Part shown: positions 35,101 through 46,937 of the stretch, piece after piece
Layout of the letters: each line of letters begins with the position of its first letter
How positions within the stretch are numbered: position 1 is the stretch's first letter
From: Paramyrothecium sp. XJ0827
Taxonomy: Eukaryota; Ascomycota; Sordariomycetes; Hypocreales; Stachybotryaceae
Assembly: GCA_020881915.1 (NCBI GenBank)
Contig: JAJFPB010000003.1
Span: 5,022,001-5,086,000 of the forward strand
Length of the DNA stretch: 64,000 nucleotides
Direction of reading: 5' to 3'
Notes under the pieces: model-generated
What the model was told of the DNA's origin: nothing
Databases searched by the model: none
Seen by the model: only the letters and a program-made list of their open reading frames with translations
Made by a program: the position numbers and the translations under genes

Positions 35101-36904
35101 TTGACAGTGGTATTATTGCTGGAAGCTTGGCGCACTTGTAGTGAAAGTGCCTCTTCCGCGATAGCTGACGCAGCCTCCGTTAGGCCTGCCTGCCGCTTTC
35201 TACATGCCGCGTGTGCAAGAGTGTCGAATGGCGAAGGTATCCTTATGAAAGGTTGCACTGCGTACGATGCCCTGATATCATTTACTATGTCTCTCAGTGG
35301 GAGGACATAGCCAGTGTTTCGGTAGACGGATATGAGATGGCCGTAGACTGTTCCGGTGGTGGTGTCGACAACCCATGAACCTGAATCGCCTGGTCTGGAG
35401 TCTTTGCGATGACACGAACATTAGTATTGGCATCATCGCAAAAATTGCAAGGGTTGAGGGAAGCAGACATACGTTGTCCGTTCACAAATTCTATCCGCCA
35501 GGTTTCTACGATTTTTCCCGCAGCAACCCTTAGATGTGACGCTTGCCCAAACATTTCAGCGTCGAGAAGACCTGAACGGCCGCAGCACAAAGTGACTGAT
35601 CCTTCTTTGGGCTGTTCAGCCCATTTGGTGAGATACACTCGACGTTTCTTTTCGGAGGCCGTTGCATCGTTGGGGGTAGGGCAGCAGTTTGGTAGTTGTT
35701 GAGCCGGATCGATCACTCTGTACAACGACCACTCGAGCCCGTCTACGCTTTGGCGATCCAACACCTTTGCTGCTGAAAGCCGAGCTGGTTTGTCGTCTCT
35801 GAAGACTTGCTGGGTGGCCGTCAAGTCCTCACTAAGATCTCCTGAATCGAGAGTGGTGCCATCTAGCAGGATGTAGACTGGCTCATTGGCATCTTCCGAC
35901 GAGTCCTCACTCAGGTCATTCTGGGCCATCGAAGGGCGAGGAGCCTCATCTCTAGGATCTTCAATTCCGGCATGTGTACATGTCAATGCCCAGAACTCGT
36001 GGTCGATCTGGATCAGTCCACCGATGGTAAAGTAGGTTTCATCCTTATCGACGGCATGGCTGGCAAGAGCGCCACATAGAGTGAACATGGACCACTGCTG
36101 AATCATCTCCTCCCCACCGTACTCCTCGCTCGATATTTCGGCCATGCCAGTTCGTCTTCTAATGTCACCAATTTCGTAGCATAGTTTGAAAGTCGGATGA
36201 AATTGTTTCTTGTGATCTTTCCAAAGCAGGCGGTGGAGCTTCTTCGCGGCGTCGACGTCCTTCAACCCTGTGAAGCAGAAGAACCAGGTTTTCTTGCCGT
36301 TGTCTTCGAGGTACACAACTCGATCGTCGTACAGGCGGCTGGGGTTGTCTGGGTCGAGGCCGTCGTAGAGGCTGTCCGTTTTCTCCTGTTCGCTAATGAA
36401 GTCGCGAAATTGGTCTCGAGCTCTTCGGATATCGCTGGTGATATTTCCCTCTATCGGCTCGATATGTCGCACTGAGGTGAGAGAGATGACTCGATCCCAA
36501 AATCTCCGAAATTCGACAACCTCTTCAGTTGGAAGTGGGTTGGGGGTAGGGTTTTGGTTGGCTGTATTTTGCTGAACAGTCAATTGCCCAACTTGCCCGT
36601 TTGGAACCACGCCGTTGACGCCGCCCTGTTGTTGCGCGGTTTGTACTTGAGTCTGCGGCCCTTGTGTAGGTGGTTGCAGCCGTTGAGTTTGGTTTGGTTG
36701 ATGTGGAGGCTTCTGTTGCTGCTGTTGCTGTCGTTGTTGAGGTCGTTGTTGAGGCTGCTGTTGCTGTTGCTGGGGCAGCTGCGGTTTTGGACGGCTTCCA
36801 GACAGTACAGCGCCTAACCCGGCGAGGGTGGGAGGCTCAGGAATTCCGTTTTCGATGGGGGTCTGAGCAGTCGCCTTCTGTGAAGCGGTTCGCTGTGCCA
36901 ACAT
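32114..36904 (-). CDS. Q-rich / GDSGSW protease-like / CorA-like membrane fusion protein (9 exons)
   Basis: Exons (minus): 36904-35473, 35401-34242, 34182-34174, 34116-33883, 33829-33125, 33053-32709, 32658-32515, 32463-32418, 32367-32114. They give 1442 aa and every junction keeps phase. Residues 1-130 are Gln/Pro-rich with polyQ. A region around residue 480 reads RPGDSGSWVVD, like the serine loop of trypsin-fold proteases and similar to 'GDSGSWVVD...GxVYGH' segments in many large fungal proteins. No clear catalytic His or Asp was identified, so activity is doubtful. From residue ~946 (MPFLDF) the protein resembles fungal CorA-like proteins: LWLWVIDEKTVITSFP (~1100), a coiled coil, then two C-terminal hydrophobic segments (LALLTMITGIFLPFIFF; FVVYCLLGGAAVWAWYL). 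The GMN ion-selectivity motif is missing, so Mg transport is unlikely. A two-gene split near 34240 is the alternative model. Confidence 0.75.
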
Positions 36905-37816
36905 GTTTCTAGCAGGGCGGTGCTTCGAAAGCCGCAGCACTTTCTGTGGACACCACGTGTGTCGTGCTCCGCCGTGCCATGCTGGACTCGTGTTGCGGCT
37001 TTGTTGGAATTGGGCGAACTCCCCACGCTTATGTAGGACTGCGGCTCAGCTGACGGAGAGCGCGCAGACAAGCCATCAGCCATGCAGCGAATCATGAATG
37101 TCACCACCCCTGCACGGAATTTGCTTCAGCTATTGGTATTGGTCAAAGCGCTGACCAGCTTGAGCAAAGTGCAAATGCTCAAATGGCGGGGCCTGAGTCC
37201 TCGCGGCAGTGCCGAGGTTCAGGATGGATATGATAGGATCAAAGAAGATGGTTAATTGTGCCGGCGCATATTTGAGACATTTTCCATATCCGCAACTGCG
37301 TGTAGCCTGGAAATATTGAGGTCAAAGCCTCAGAACTACAACACATAACTTCGACTCCATGGCTGACCAGGCCCGACAATTGACACAACTAGAATTGTAA
37401 GGGAAATAAGAGTCTCCATCCGATCCCTGAACCTGCCTTCAGACATTGGAAGTCGGTTTCAACAGTTCTATCAGAGCCACGACTGGGAGAGTTAGAAGCA
37501 CTCGGACAAAGGACCGGTGACCTGCACCGACAGCGATATTTGGTCTCAAGAGACTTTTGGCTCTACAGGGTAGCTGAGTAGACAGCCCCGCCGCTTTACG
37601 CCAGATTGACGTCACTCTGACGAAAAGCATCTTCTCATTGCCTGGCCTTGCCTGACCTCAATCCGCCCAGCACCAAGTGTTATTTTAACATGCTGGTCAC
37701 AACCGGGACTTGTTCAGGTTTTTGCTAGTTTTCAGTCCAATAATTTTTATCCGTATCGCAAACAGCTGCTGTGCTCCACGATACACTCAAGATCAAACAT
37801 ACCTTGAACCGACAAC
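36905..37816. other. Intergenic, divergent promoter region
   Basis: Separates the divergent fusion gene and the small serine-rich gene. No coding pattern seen. A CACGTG occurs once (36954-36959). Confidence 0.4.
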
Positions 37817-38098
37817 ATGGGCTTCTCTTTCAGCTCAAGCAGCAGCGTCAGCTTCTCCTCCAGTGCATCGCGCAACGGCAAGACCAAGAGCTACTCATAT
37901 GCCTCGCAAACACATTCCAACCCTGACGGCACAATGAAGCGCTCTGTATCTCAGCATAACGACGAGCCCGCTGAGTACATCGAGGAGTATCGTCCCGCGA
38001 GGGGGGCGATTGAATCGTCGAGGCGACAGGAGCTGGATGCCTCCAAACGTATCGAGGATGTTACGCACTCCCATGATGAGGACCGAGAAAAGCATTGA
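37817..38098 (+). CDS. Small serine-rich hydrophilic protein, function unknown
   Basis: Single exon, 93 codons, start context CAACATGG. The N-terminus is a Phe/Ser run (GFSFSSSSSVSFSSSAS), followed by Lys/Tyr/Ser, then an acidic, charged C-terminal half ending DEDREKH. It has no signal peptide, cysteine or domain. Protein-like composition and a clean start favour a real gene, but nothing in the sequence indicates a role. Confidence 0.5.
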   Translation: MGFSFSSSSSVSFSSSASRNGKTKSYSYASQTHSNPDGTMKRSVSQHNDEPAEYIEEYRPARGAIESSRRQELDASKRIEDVTHSHDEDREKH

Positions 38099-38547
38099 TT
38101 AAAGGATTTGGAGCATGGCGTAAATTTGAAGGCAAGGGCGGTCTATCAAGATCCGCTCCAAGATCATCGTTCACGGCGCAATCTCCATGTATGAGTAGGG
38201 AATTAACATAACGTGCCGCAAACCGCGCGCACCTCAAGGATGCTCATTTGAATTTTTAAGAAATGAATGCACAAATATATGTGCCCTCCAGTGTTCATTC
38301 AAGGCGCCAACCTCGTTGCGGCTTCCGCGAATGAAGTGGCAGCTCCTGGTTTGCTTCCAAGCCTCATCTGTGATGAGAAAACCATGCTGATAATACGTGG
38401 GCAAGCTGCATCTAAGAAAAGGGGATATGAATTATGCTCCACTCCGGCATACGTAGAATGCCTTGTTGTTGAAGCCAGGCTAGTTTCTCAAAGCCTGCGT
38501 GTCGTTGTGGGACTGGGGTGGATCAAACGGCAAACATGAACAAGTTG

Positions 38548-38620
38548 CTCCCCGGACAGGCATGGACTGTCGACCTCCTGATTGACGGTCAGGTTCTCTA
38601 GCCAACTGAGCTATAGGAAA
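38548..38620 (-). tRNA. Degenerate tRNA (Asp-GUC-like) pseudogene
   Basis: The 73-nt minus-strand sequence folds as a complete cloverleaf. The D arm is AGCTCAGTTGGCTAGAG, the anticodon stem CCTGA/TCAGG is perfect with loop CCGTCAA (anticodon GTC), the variable loop is 5 nt, and the T stem GACAG/CTGTC is perfect. The acceptor stem is TTTCCTA against CGGGGAG: three Watson-Crick pairs, three G-U pairs and one mismatch. All differences from a perfect partner are C-to-T or G-to-A on the 5' side. U33 and the TTC of the T loop are also altered. It is therefore probably a dead copy and not a working tRNA. Confidence 0.45.
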
Positions 38621-38885
38621 CAAGTCTCGATTGATGACTGCGGCTATTGATTACAATCTATATACTGCTAGTCAATCCAGGACCACGGTTCCCCGGATGG
38701 AAAACACCTCTTGCTTAATATCAGTAAGCGCCTCTTCTCTCACGCCTTGATGGTATCATCAACTGAGCCACCTTGCACAGGATACATATTAGTTTTCCCG
38801 ATATGCTAAACGAGCGACAACCACCTGGACGACACCGGAGAAACAGTCCTCAAAATGTATCTACTAGACATGATCCACAGTCTTC

Positions 38886-40378
38886 TCAAACTCTCATGCT
38901 GGGCCATTGTATCTCAATCTTACCATCGACCACCTTCGCATTGAACCACTCAAAGATCTCAATGTCGTCCTTGACCGGTTGTGCATCCTTGAGTATATTG
39001 CTTTTGAGTAGCGCCTCAGCCGCCCACGTAAGACTTGCAAATGCCAGACTTCGCGCAATGCACTGCCGCGAGCCCGCACCGAAGTAGAAGCTGTTACGCA
39101 ACATCTCCTGAGTCGGCTCGAGCCATCTTTCGGGCGCAAAATCCTGCGGGTTTGGGAAAACCCTTGGGTCGCTCTGCAGCACGTATGCCCCTAGGCCAAC
39201 GCTGGTCCCGCCCGGGATGTCTGGCATGCCTTCGATATGCATCCCTTCATTGGGCACAATGCGTGGAAGGCGCGTAGGGTTTGCCATTGATAGGCGAAGA
39301 CTCTCTTTCACAAGACCGGAGAGATAGGGAAGTGACTGGGGATCAAGGCCAGGATTTTCTAAGACCTCCTTGCGGGCGCGGTCGTATCTTAAGCTCCATT
39401 AGCCCATTAACATGGATATATTTGGCAAGGAAATGATGCATACTTGTCCGGGTGCTGGATGAGATTCCAACAAAAAACCGACAAGGTCGTTCCAGCGGCG
39501 TCGGTTCCTGCAAACATGACATCGAGGACCTGAGCTACTGTCTCGTCTCGCGATACCCCAGCTGCCAGCAGGCGACCCTGGTACGTGACAGCGCCTAATG
39601 ACTCCTTGAGAATGCTACTATCAACGACCCGGCAAGCGTACTGCTGAGCGACGGAGGTACTCTTCTCGATCGACTTCTTATTCTTGTCTAGCCAAGCCGC
39701 CCACCTGCTGATATAATTGTAGGCGAATCCCGGTAATGTGAAAAAACGGCCTCCAGCCACAAAGTCATCGATGAAATCGGTGACAGTTAATCGATCCGTG
39801 GCAAGCCCGTTGAAAGACTCCCCAAAGAGGTAGGAGGTAACACCGTCCAGGGCCAATGCTCGGAAGAGGTTGAGAACATCAACAGGACCTCCGTGCGACT
39901 CCATCTTTCTCCTTTCTAGGACAGTCACCATGAAATCAACGACCTTCTGAACGGTCGGTCTACCCTGAACGATGGCTTGCTGGGCAAACATGGGAGCCAC
40001 CGCCTTGGCCCTAGGCGCCCTGTGACTGGGATCAAGGGTCGAAAAGATTGTCTCGAACCCATCCACATCATAGTTCCGGTACGCTGGGCTCTTTGGGAAC
40101 CCGCCGTTCCTGACATAGACGGGGCCGATGGCGCGCCCATCCGAGATGTCCACCTCGTTTGGGGCGATACGGACGACGGGGCCATACTTTTCATGGAGTT
40201 TGTTGAGCGTCCTGCACTCAGTCCCGGACCACGTCAGCCAGGAATACCACAGAGGAGTGAACTTGGCAATAAAAGGGCCTGGAATGTGCTTCAGTGAATC
40301 TTGGTAGAGCCGCTGTAGCCCTACGATGAGTATCACGCCAATGGCGCCGCAGACATAAAGCAGCAAGGTTAAGGCCAT
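38886..40378 (-). CDS. Cytochrome P450 monooxygenase
   Basis: Exons 40378-39444 and 39387-38886 give 478 aa. An N-terminal membrane anchor (LTLLLYVCGAIGVILIVGL) precedes the proline-rich hinge HIPGPF. The I-helix oxygen motif is in VMFAGTDAAGTTLS, the K-helix ExxR is ESLR, the PERW motif is FAPERW, and the haem-binding loop is FGAGSRQCIAR with the axial cysteine. It is an intact class II microsomal enzyme needing a reductase partner. It resembles fungal clans that act on small secondary metabolites or plant compounds (pisatin-demethylase-like in layout), but the substrate cannot be read from sequence. No synthase gene lies nearby, so it is not obviously in a biosynthetic cluster. The frame begins with TTG at 40405; the ATG is 40378. 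Confidence 0.95.
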
Positions 40379-41012
40379 CGGAATGTTTCTTCTCGGAACC
40401 CACAAATAGCTGAGTCTTTCTGTGGATGTCGCAATGGCAAGCGACTAGACCATCATGAGTTTTGCTCGGTACCTTCTGCGGCCAGCGGAAGAATAGGTGT
40501 TTTCAGAAGATATACAGGGGGGTTTCCTCATTATTAACACACTAGAACTAATCAACTAAGGTGGCAGTGCGTTGTTGGATGCTGGGAGTACCATATGGAA
40601 GAGGGTCAAGGTCATGAGGGGGGGCACCAGATGTACATCTCCAACGATACCAGGATGATGATCAGGCGGCCAATGGAGGCTTGCCACGCCTAGCAGTACA
40701 GTACATTTTCTGCACATTGTCAAGCTTCGAAAATAACTGCGGTGCAAGGACGGAATTTGGTACAGGGCCGTGGTAGGACCGATCAGGCTGCTGAAACAAG
40801 GGGGGGCTGGGGCGTGTAGGGTGTGATTATGAGAATGGCTTTCGCCACCGACACTCGTAAGTCGACCAGCCTTATTAGCTGTTCCCTTCTGTGAGTTCAG
40901 TATGCGATGCCTCTGTGCCCGTTGTCTTGGCCGGTTCCACCCACTACAAGTTTCTTGACCCGAGCCCATCGCGTGGGCAGCTTCTCTCGCTACCGCATAC
41001 ATCTACGCCAAT
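40379..41012. promoter_or_regulatory. Divergent promoter between P450 and NACHT-ankyrin genes
   Basis: 634 bp between two start codons on opposite strands. No coding pattern and no specific motif that I could support. Confidence 0.4.
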
Positions 41013-44000
41013 ATGAGCTTTGGTTTCTCTGTCGGGGACTTCATCAAGGTGTTCGAGACTGTGCAGGCAACACGGAGGGCCTTCATTGACGCGCCCGCGC
41101 AGTTCCAAGCACTTTCAAACGAGTATGTATGCGCTGGACATCCCCTCCCCACATGCTACGCAACTGTCCAATGATGCTAGCAGTGAGGGGCGACTCAAGA
41201 TGGCACGGTGGCATGATGAGATGATAGCGCCGTGGGACTAACACGTCGCGAAGTGTAAAAACTGTCTCCAGCATCCTGCAGGACATTGAAGATGTCATGC
41301 CTGCGCGTACCTTACCCGAAGCCTTGTCTGCCACTCTACGTGATCATGTGCATGCCTGCTGTGGACTCCTGGAAGAGATCCAGGCCGTTCTCGCCAACTA
41401 CCACGAGCTAAGCGGGAGCGGAAATAGAGCGCAGCGAATCTGGAAACGGCTTAGATGGGAGCCAGATGATGTGATAGATCTACGCAGCCGTCTCAACTCC
41501 AACATCGGCCTCTTGAACGGGATAAATATCCTACTTAGCCGGTGTGTGTAGCCTACCACCCTCGAACTCTGGATTCTAATTTGACGCTGGGGTCTAGGCA
41601 TTCAGTGTCCAAGATTCAGGATGGGATCGACAGGTTGCAGGAGTTGCATAAGGACGAGGAGATGGCAAGCGTCACATCATGGCTGTCATCCTCGGACTTT
41701 GTTGCGCGACACAATGATCTCCTTGCCCGACGACGACCTGACACCGGTCGATGGTTTCTGACGTCTCACGAATACATAAGCTGGCTTCAATCGGTGGGAG
41801 GGATCCTGTACTGTCCCGGCCTGCCTGGCGGGGGGAAGACCATGATTGCCGCATCCGTCATTGAAGACCTGTGGGCAAGATTCGAGGGCGATGCCGCCGT
41901 TGGCATTGCCTTCATCTACTGCAGCTACAAGACGCAGCATGAGCAAACGCTGGAAGGCTGTCTGTCCAGCCTCATCAAACAGCTATTGCAGCAATTGTGG
42001 AAAATACCATCGGCCCTCATGAACTTGTACCGCCGCTGCAAGAGGAGGATGCTGAAGCCCAACTCGGAGGAGTTGATCAATGTACTTCAATCGGTCATCG
42101 GTGGCTTTGGCCAAGTGTACTTGGTCGTAGATGCCCTCGACGAGCACTCCAAAGTTCCTGGCAGCGGCCTGCGACGCTTCTTGCAGGAAATCTCGGTGCT
42201 CCAATCTTGCCGGCCATGCAACTTCCTGGCCACGTCGCGGCCGAGCATCCCCGAAATCTGGCCCTTCTTCGAGGGCAAGCCCACCATCAACATCAGCGCA
42301 AAGGAAGAAGATGTCCGCCGTGTCCTGGAATACGACATGCCGGGGATGCCCTCATGCGTTGCCAAGAACCCCGACTTGCAGGCTTTAATGATACAGGAGA
42401 TTATCAAAGCCGCCGACGGCATGTGAGCTAGACAAACCGGGACTTTGAACGAGTCCGCCGTTTCACTAACGATACTAGGTTTCTCCTGGCGCGCCTGCAT
42501 CTAGATCACCTCCGCGACATTCACAGGAAGAAGCAGATCATACAGGCCCTTCAACGTTTGCCGAAAGGAAGCGAAGCTCTGGACAAGGCATACGGAGAGG
42601 CCATTGAGAGGATAGATCTGCAGCCTGCTGCTTGCCGAGAACTTGCCAAGGGAGTCCTGGCTTGGATCAGCCACGCATACAGGCCTCTGACGACAGCAGA
42701 ACTCCAGCACGCTCTTGCCGTAGAGCTGGATGAGGCCGAAATTGACGAGGACAATCTTCCAGACATTGGCGATCTTGTCTCTTTCTGCGGAGGCCTGGTC
42801 GTCATAGACAAGAAGGTGGATACGATGGGATTAGTGCACTACACCACGCAGGAGTATTTGGAAAGTGTCAAGGCCTCGTGGATACCGAACTCTAGCAAGG
42901 ACATTGCCCTTGCGTGCTTGACGTACCTATCGTTTGGCGAGTTCTCGAGCGGCAGAAGCGAGACTGACAAGGTGTTCGAGGAGCGCCTCCGCAGGAACGT
43001 CATGTTGGACTACTGTGCCAAGTTTTGGGGCTACCATGTGCAAAACGCAAACGACAGGGAGGTGGACGAGGCGGCGCTGCGCTTCCTGCACGACAAGCAA
43101 AAGGTGAAGGCTGCTGCCCAGGTCCAGATGGTGTCTGAGTACCACTTCGCGGGCTACAGCCAAAATACGCCTGTCAAGATGGAGCCCGTCCATCTTGCCG
43201 CCCAGTTTGGCCTCGCCAGGATCATGTCCCAGCTGCTGGCCGACGGCTCGGCGCCTGACCCGCGAGACGACGACGGCCGGACGCCGCTGTCGTATGCGGC
43301 CGAGCATGGACACCAGGCCGTCGTGGACATGCTCCTGCGGCAGGGCGGCGTTGAGACAGATTCTCGCGACGGCCAGGGGCGAACACCTTTCTCTCGCGCG
43401 GCCGGCAAGGGTCGCATTACCATCATGCAAGTTCTCGTCGACTGCGCGGGTGTCGACGTGAATGCGAAAGACTCCCACCAGCAGTCCCCGCTCTCTTGGG
43501 CGGCGCGCATGGGCAGCAGCCCTGCTGTCAAGTTAATGCTGGGGCTTGAAGGAGTGGACAGGGAGACGCGCGACAGCGGCGGGCAGACTCCGCTCTCGTG
43601 GGCCGCCTTCAACGGGCACGCCGAGTGCGTCAAGCTACTGGCGCAGTCGCCGGGCGTCGACTTCGACGGTAAGGACAACTTCAGCCAGACGCCTCTCTCG
43701 TGGGCCGCCTCCAACGGACACGTCAGCATCGTGGGCTACTTGGTAGGGCTACCCAACGTCGACTCAGACTCGAGAGACGAGGACGGGCGCACGCCGCTCA
43801 CCTGGGCGGCGTTGCACGGGCACCTCGACGTCGTGAGGCTGTTGTGTTCGCGGGCGGACGTCGACGCGGACGTGAAAGACCAGCACGGACAGAGCCCGCT
43901 GTCCTGGGCGGCGCGGGAAGGGCACGTCGACGTGGTCAAGTTCCTGATGGCGCGCCGCGACGTGCAGGTGAACGCGAGGGACAACAAGGGGCTGACGCCT

Positions 44001-44189
44001 GTGCAGTGGGCGGCGTGGAATGGTTACGAAGAAGTGGTGACGACGTTGAAGGGGGATAGAGATGGGTCGGGCGTCTTTACCAGCCGAAGCGTAGGAACTC
44101 TCCGGCCGACGCCATCAACAGGTGTCACGGGCATCAATGGCGGCGATGGCGGTGACGACGAGGAGCTGCTACGAGCATTATCATTATAG
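41013..44189 (+). CDS. STAND protein: GFSVGDFI N-terminal domain, NACHT NTPase, ankyrin repeats
   Basis: Exons 41013-41122, 41254-41541, 41598-42422 and 42479-44189 give 977 aa. Residues 1-150 form a helical domain opening MSFGFSVGDFIKVFETVQ. A NACHT NTPase follows, with P-loop CPGLPGGGKTMIA (~205) and Walker B VYLVVDALDEHS, then a winged-helix-like segment and about nine ankyrin repeats (~644-977) with the usual 'GxTPLSWAAxxGHxxVVxxLL' pattern. The repeats are very alike, especially in the GRTPLTWAA/GQSPLSWAA blocks. By family knowledge, NACHT-ankyrin proteins are fungal NLR-like receptors: the repeats sense a ligand, the NACHT oligomerises, and the N-terminal domain signals, often to cell death. 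It is convergent with the FAD oxidoreductase, with 109 bp between stops. Confidence 0.92.
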
Positions 44190-44298
44190 GATACTTCAAG
44201 GCTTCAACTTTGCGTTGTTGCTACGGCGAGTGGACCAAGTTAATGAAGCAGTGGGTAAGATTCAAGGCAAAAACTAGTCTTTGGTTTGTTCAAAAGTG

Positions 44299-45721
44299 TT
44301 AATTGTTGGCTGTGGGCGATCTCATGATCAACTCGCCAACATCGGCGCTCATTGCCTGACCATCGAAAACGAACTCAGCCATGATCTTGCCCGTGCCGGG
44401 CCCGTTCTGGATGCCCCAGCAACTATGTCCCGCCGCGATCCACAGCCCGTCAACATCCGTAGGCCCCAGGAGCGGACCCAGGACGTCGCCCTGCACGTTG
44501 GGCAGGTAACACGCCTGCTGCGTGAGGATACGGCCCGCCCAAAGCTCCTCCGATATGGCACCCACCTGTGAGACAATGGCGGCACACGCCTCGCTGTCAG
44601 GGACGACAGCGTCGGCTGTCAGCGGCAGGTCCTGCACTTGGGTGGCTGTGTTGTCCGTATCGCCGGCAACCCAGACGGTGTTGTTGGGCCGCGGGAGGAT
44701 CTCGGGAGTCGCGAGGTGAGCGCGACGTCCACCAAACGTGGCCAGCGAGATCTCGGTGAAGAGCATGTAGGACGAAAGTGGGCGACGGGGTTGGATCACG
44801 ACCGAGTGTTGGCGGAGGCCGGCGATGGACGCGCCGGGACAGAGGGACTGCGTCCACGGACCGGCGCAGACGATGACATCGGTCGCGCGGACCGTACGGC
44901 TCGCCGACTCGCCCTTGGGGATGTAGGAGACGGAGCCTACCCGCCCCCCTTGGTTGTTGATGGCCGTTACACGTCCCAGGACGATCTCGGCGCCATTGTC
45001 GCGGGCCATCTCGGCCATGGCCATCGTGAACTCGTACGGCGTGACCTGCGCCGTATTCTCCGGCTGGCCGATGGACTTGAAACTGTACACGTCCTCAGCA
45101 TGTAGCCAGTCGAGATCCAACGGCAGGCTCTGGATGATGTTGTTCTCCTGGGAGCCGGGCCCACTGGAGGTTCTGGCGGGCTCAGCACCGGACGGACCGG
45201 GCCGGGGTCTGCTTGCGGCGCTCTTCTCCCGGGCTCGAGTGCCGAGTCGGGCGCTGTGAATTGGACGGTAGCCCCAGCGGCTGCGCCCGTCGTGCTGGGC
45301 CGCGAGCTCCGAGTGGAGCCGGAAGCTTAGGGGCACGATGCAACTGGGCGATGCTGTCGAGTGGAGCACGAGACGCACCACCTAGTCAGCCAAGGGGTAT
45401 ATAAAGTAGCTGTAGCTAAAGCTAAAGCCAAAGCTAGACAAGGACGAAGGAAAAGAACCCAGGCAGGGCAGGTCGAACTCACCCCACAAGGCCAGCAAGC
45501 CTCCGGCTTTCCCAGAGGCGCCGGCGGCGATGCTCGAAGCCTCGACGATGATGATGCGGTGCTTGCGCGGGTCGTAGCACGGGTGTCGAGTCAGATAGTA
45601 GGCCGTGCAGCAGCCGATGACGCCGCCCCCTACATGGTACACTTGGTCAGTGGAAGGAGTCTTCGGGAGAGACGGCGGTGAGTCTTTTCATACCGACGAC
45701 GACAATATCGCGAGAAGCCAT
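44299..45721 (-). CDS. FAD-dependent oxidoreductase, TDA3-like (DAO family)
   Basis: Exons 45721-45694, 45629-45483 and 45353-44299 give 409 aa. The dinucleotide-binding motif is split by intron 1: ASRDIVVV | GGGVIGCCTAYYL. The ribose-binding acid is in IIIVEAS, followed by GASGKAGGLLALW. The C-terminal FAD contact reads AAGHSCWGIQNGPGTGK. This order and spacing match the fungal TDA3 / D-amino-acid-oxidase-like group. Yeast Tda3 is reported to act in endosome-related trafficking, but its substrate is not settled. Intron 2 (129 nt) contains short GCTAAA-type tandem repeats (about 45408-45436). It is GC-rich and looks like a core gene. It diverges from the HIS5 homologue over a 1.2-kb promoter region. 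Confidence 0.9.
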
Positions 45722-46937
45722 CTTGCGCTCTCAATGTGCCCCGATGGGTTGAGAAGCACCATTGGAAGAGCCTCAGACTGGAGAAGTACCACCGCGCGAG
45801 GGCATGGTGATGTGATCCGATGCGATATGAGCAGAGTAAGCGACGCCTGGCGTGTCTCGGCGTCGGGCCTTGTACTATGGACGCGCCTCCGGCGTGCAAC
45901 GTCAACCGCCGGACAGGTCTCTGCATCGTTCGCCACCGGGTACTTGGCGACGGCTCTGTACCATGTTCCAGTAGCTACCATACATATCAGAAACCTTGCG
46001 CACGCATTGCCCCTTGTCCGTCACACGGACTCACTGGCACTCCTTCCCCCGGGAGCCTATCGCGGCCTTGGGATCCGGAGCCTCGTCGGAAGTGAAGACG
46101 GTACAGGCGTATGGGAAGGGTGCGGGGGCGGCATATATTGTTTCATGCACTGCAGTCGACTGGCCGGCTCTGGGTGCAGGGGTGTAGGGAGCTGCAGCCA
46201 CATGCATTCCGATGCGGATGGCTGCCGAAGTAGTGTACTGCGTAGTGTACTGCAAGCGAAGGAGGTGAATCAGAGTCGTGAACGAAGAGGGGGTTGAGGT
46301 CAACAGACCAAACAAACAAAGCAAATCCTAACCGGTGAGCAGGTACAAGGCTAACAATGTCCCCATGCGTTTAGGCAGCTTTAGCCTCATCACACAACGC
46401 TTGGGTGCAGATGGTATCGTGGCATTGAGTCTCGCACAAGATGATATGCGATACAGTGACTACTGTATGTGTCCAGCGACCTACGTCGATCAGTGCATTT
46501 CAGCCCCCCAGTCCTTTGCATGTATTCTATTGTATGTAAGTCACGCTCAAGCTAAGGTCAAATAAAAGTAAACTTGGGTGTACTGTCCGATTCTCGCAGA
46601 TCGAGTGCCAGGATGAGACATCGGATAGCGTTTACAGGAACAAGAGTTATCTTGCGGCTGCAGCCATTGCGGCAGACACTTACACGCACACACACACACA
46701 AACTTGCACTCACTTGCACTTGCACTTGCAATTCTTTTTCTCACTCCCTCCTTCTTTCTCCTCTTCCTGTCTCTCCCTCGTTCTCCTCATTCTTCCTCTT
46801 CCTCTTTCAGTGCTCCGGCCCCCCCCCTCTCCCCTTTCCTCTTTCAGCCTCAACTTGCCATTTACACGTCACAAACCACCAACCCGGTTTACAACCCAGC
46901 ACTCGTTGCTCCTCCGTGTCTCTCTCACTCGCCCAAA
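45722..46937. promoter_or_regulatory. Bidirectional promoter region with CA repeats and a pyrimidine tract
   Basis: Between two divergent starts. It holds a CA dinucleotide repeat (about 46684-46700), CTTGCA-type hexamer repeats (46704-46733) and a long pyrimidine tract (about 46738-46850) just before the HIS5 homologue start. This arrangement is typical of well-expressed fungal housekeeping promoters. Open frames in this region are low-complexity readings. Confidence 0.6.

Noticed and set aside
36670..36912. Plus-strand Val/Ala- or Leu-rich frames opposite the polyQ region
   Set aside because: Antisense readings of a CAG-type codon repeat that encodes glutamines on the minus strand.
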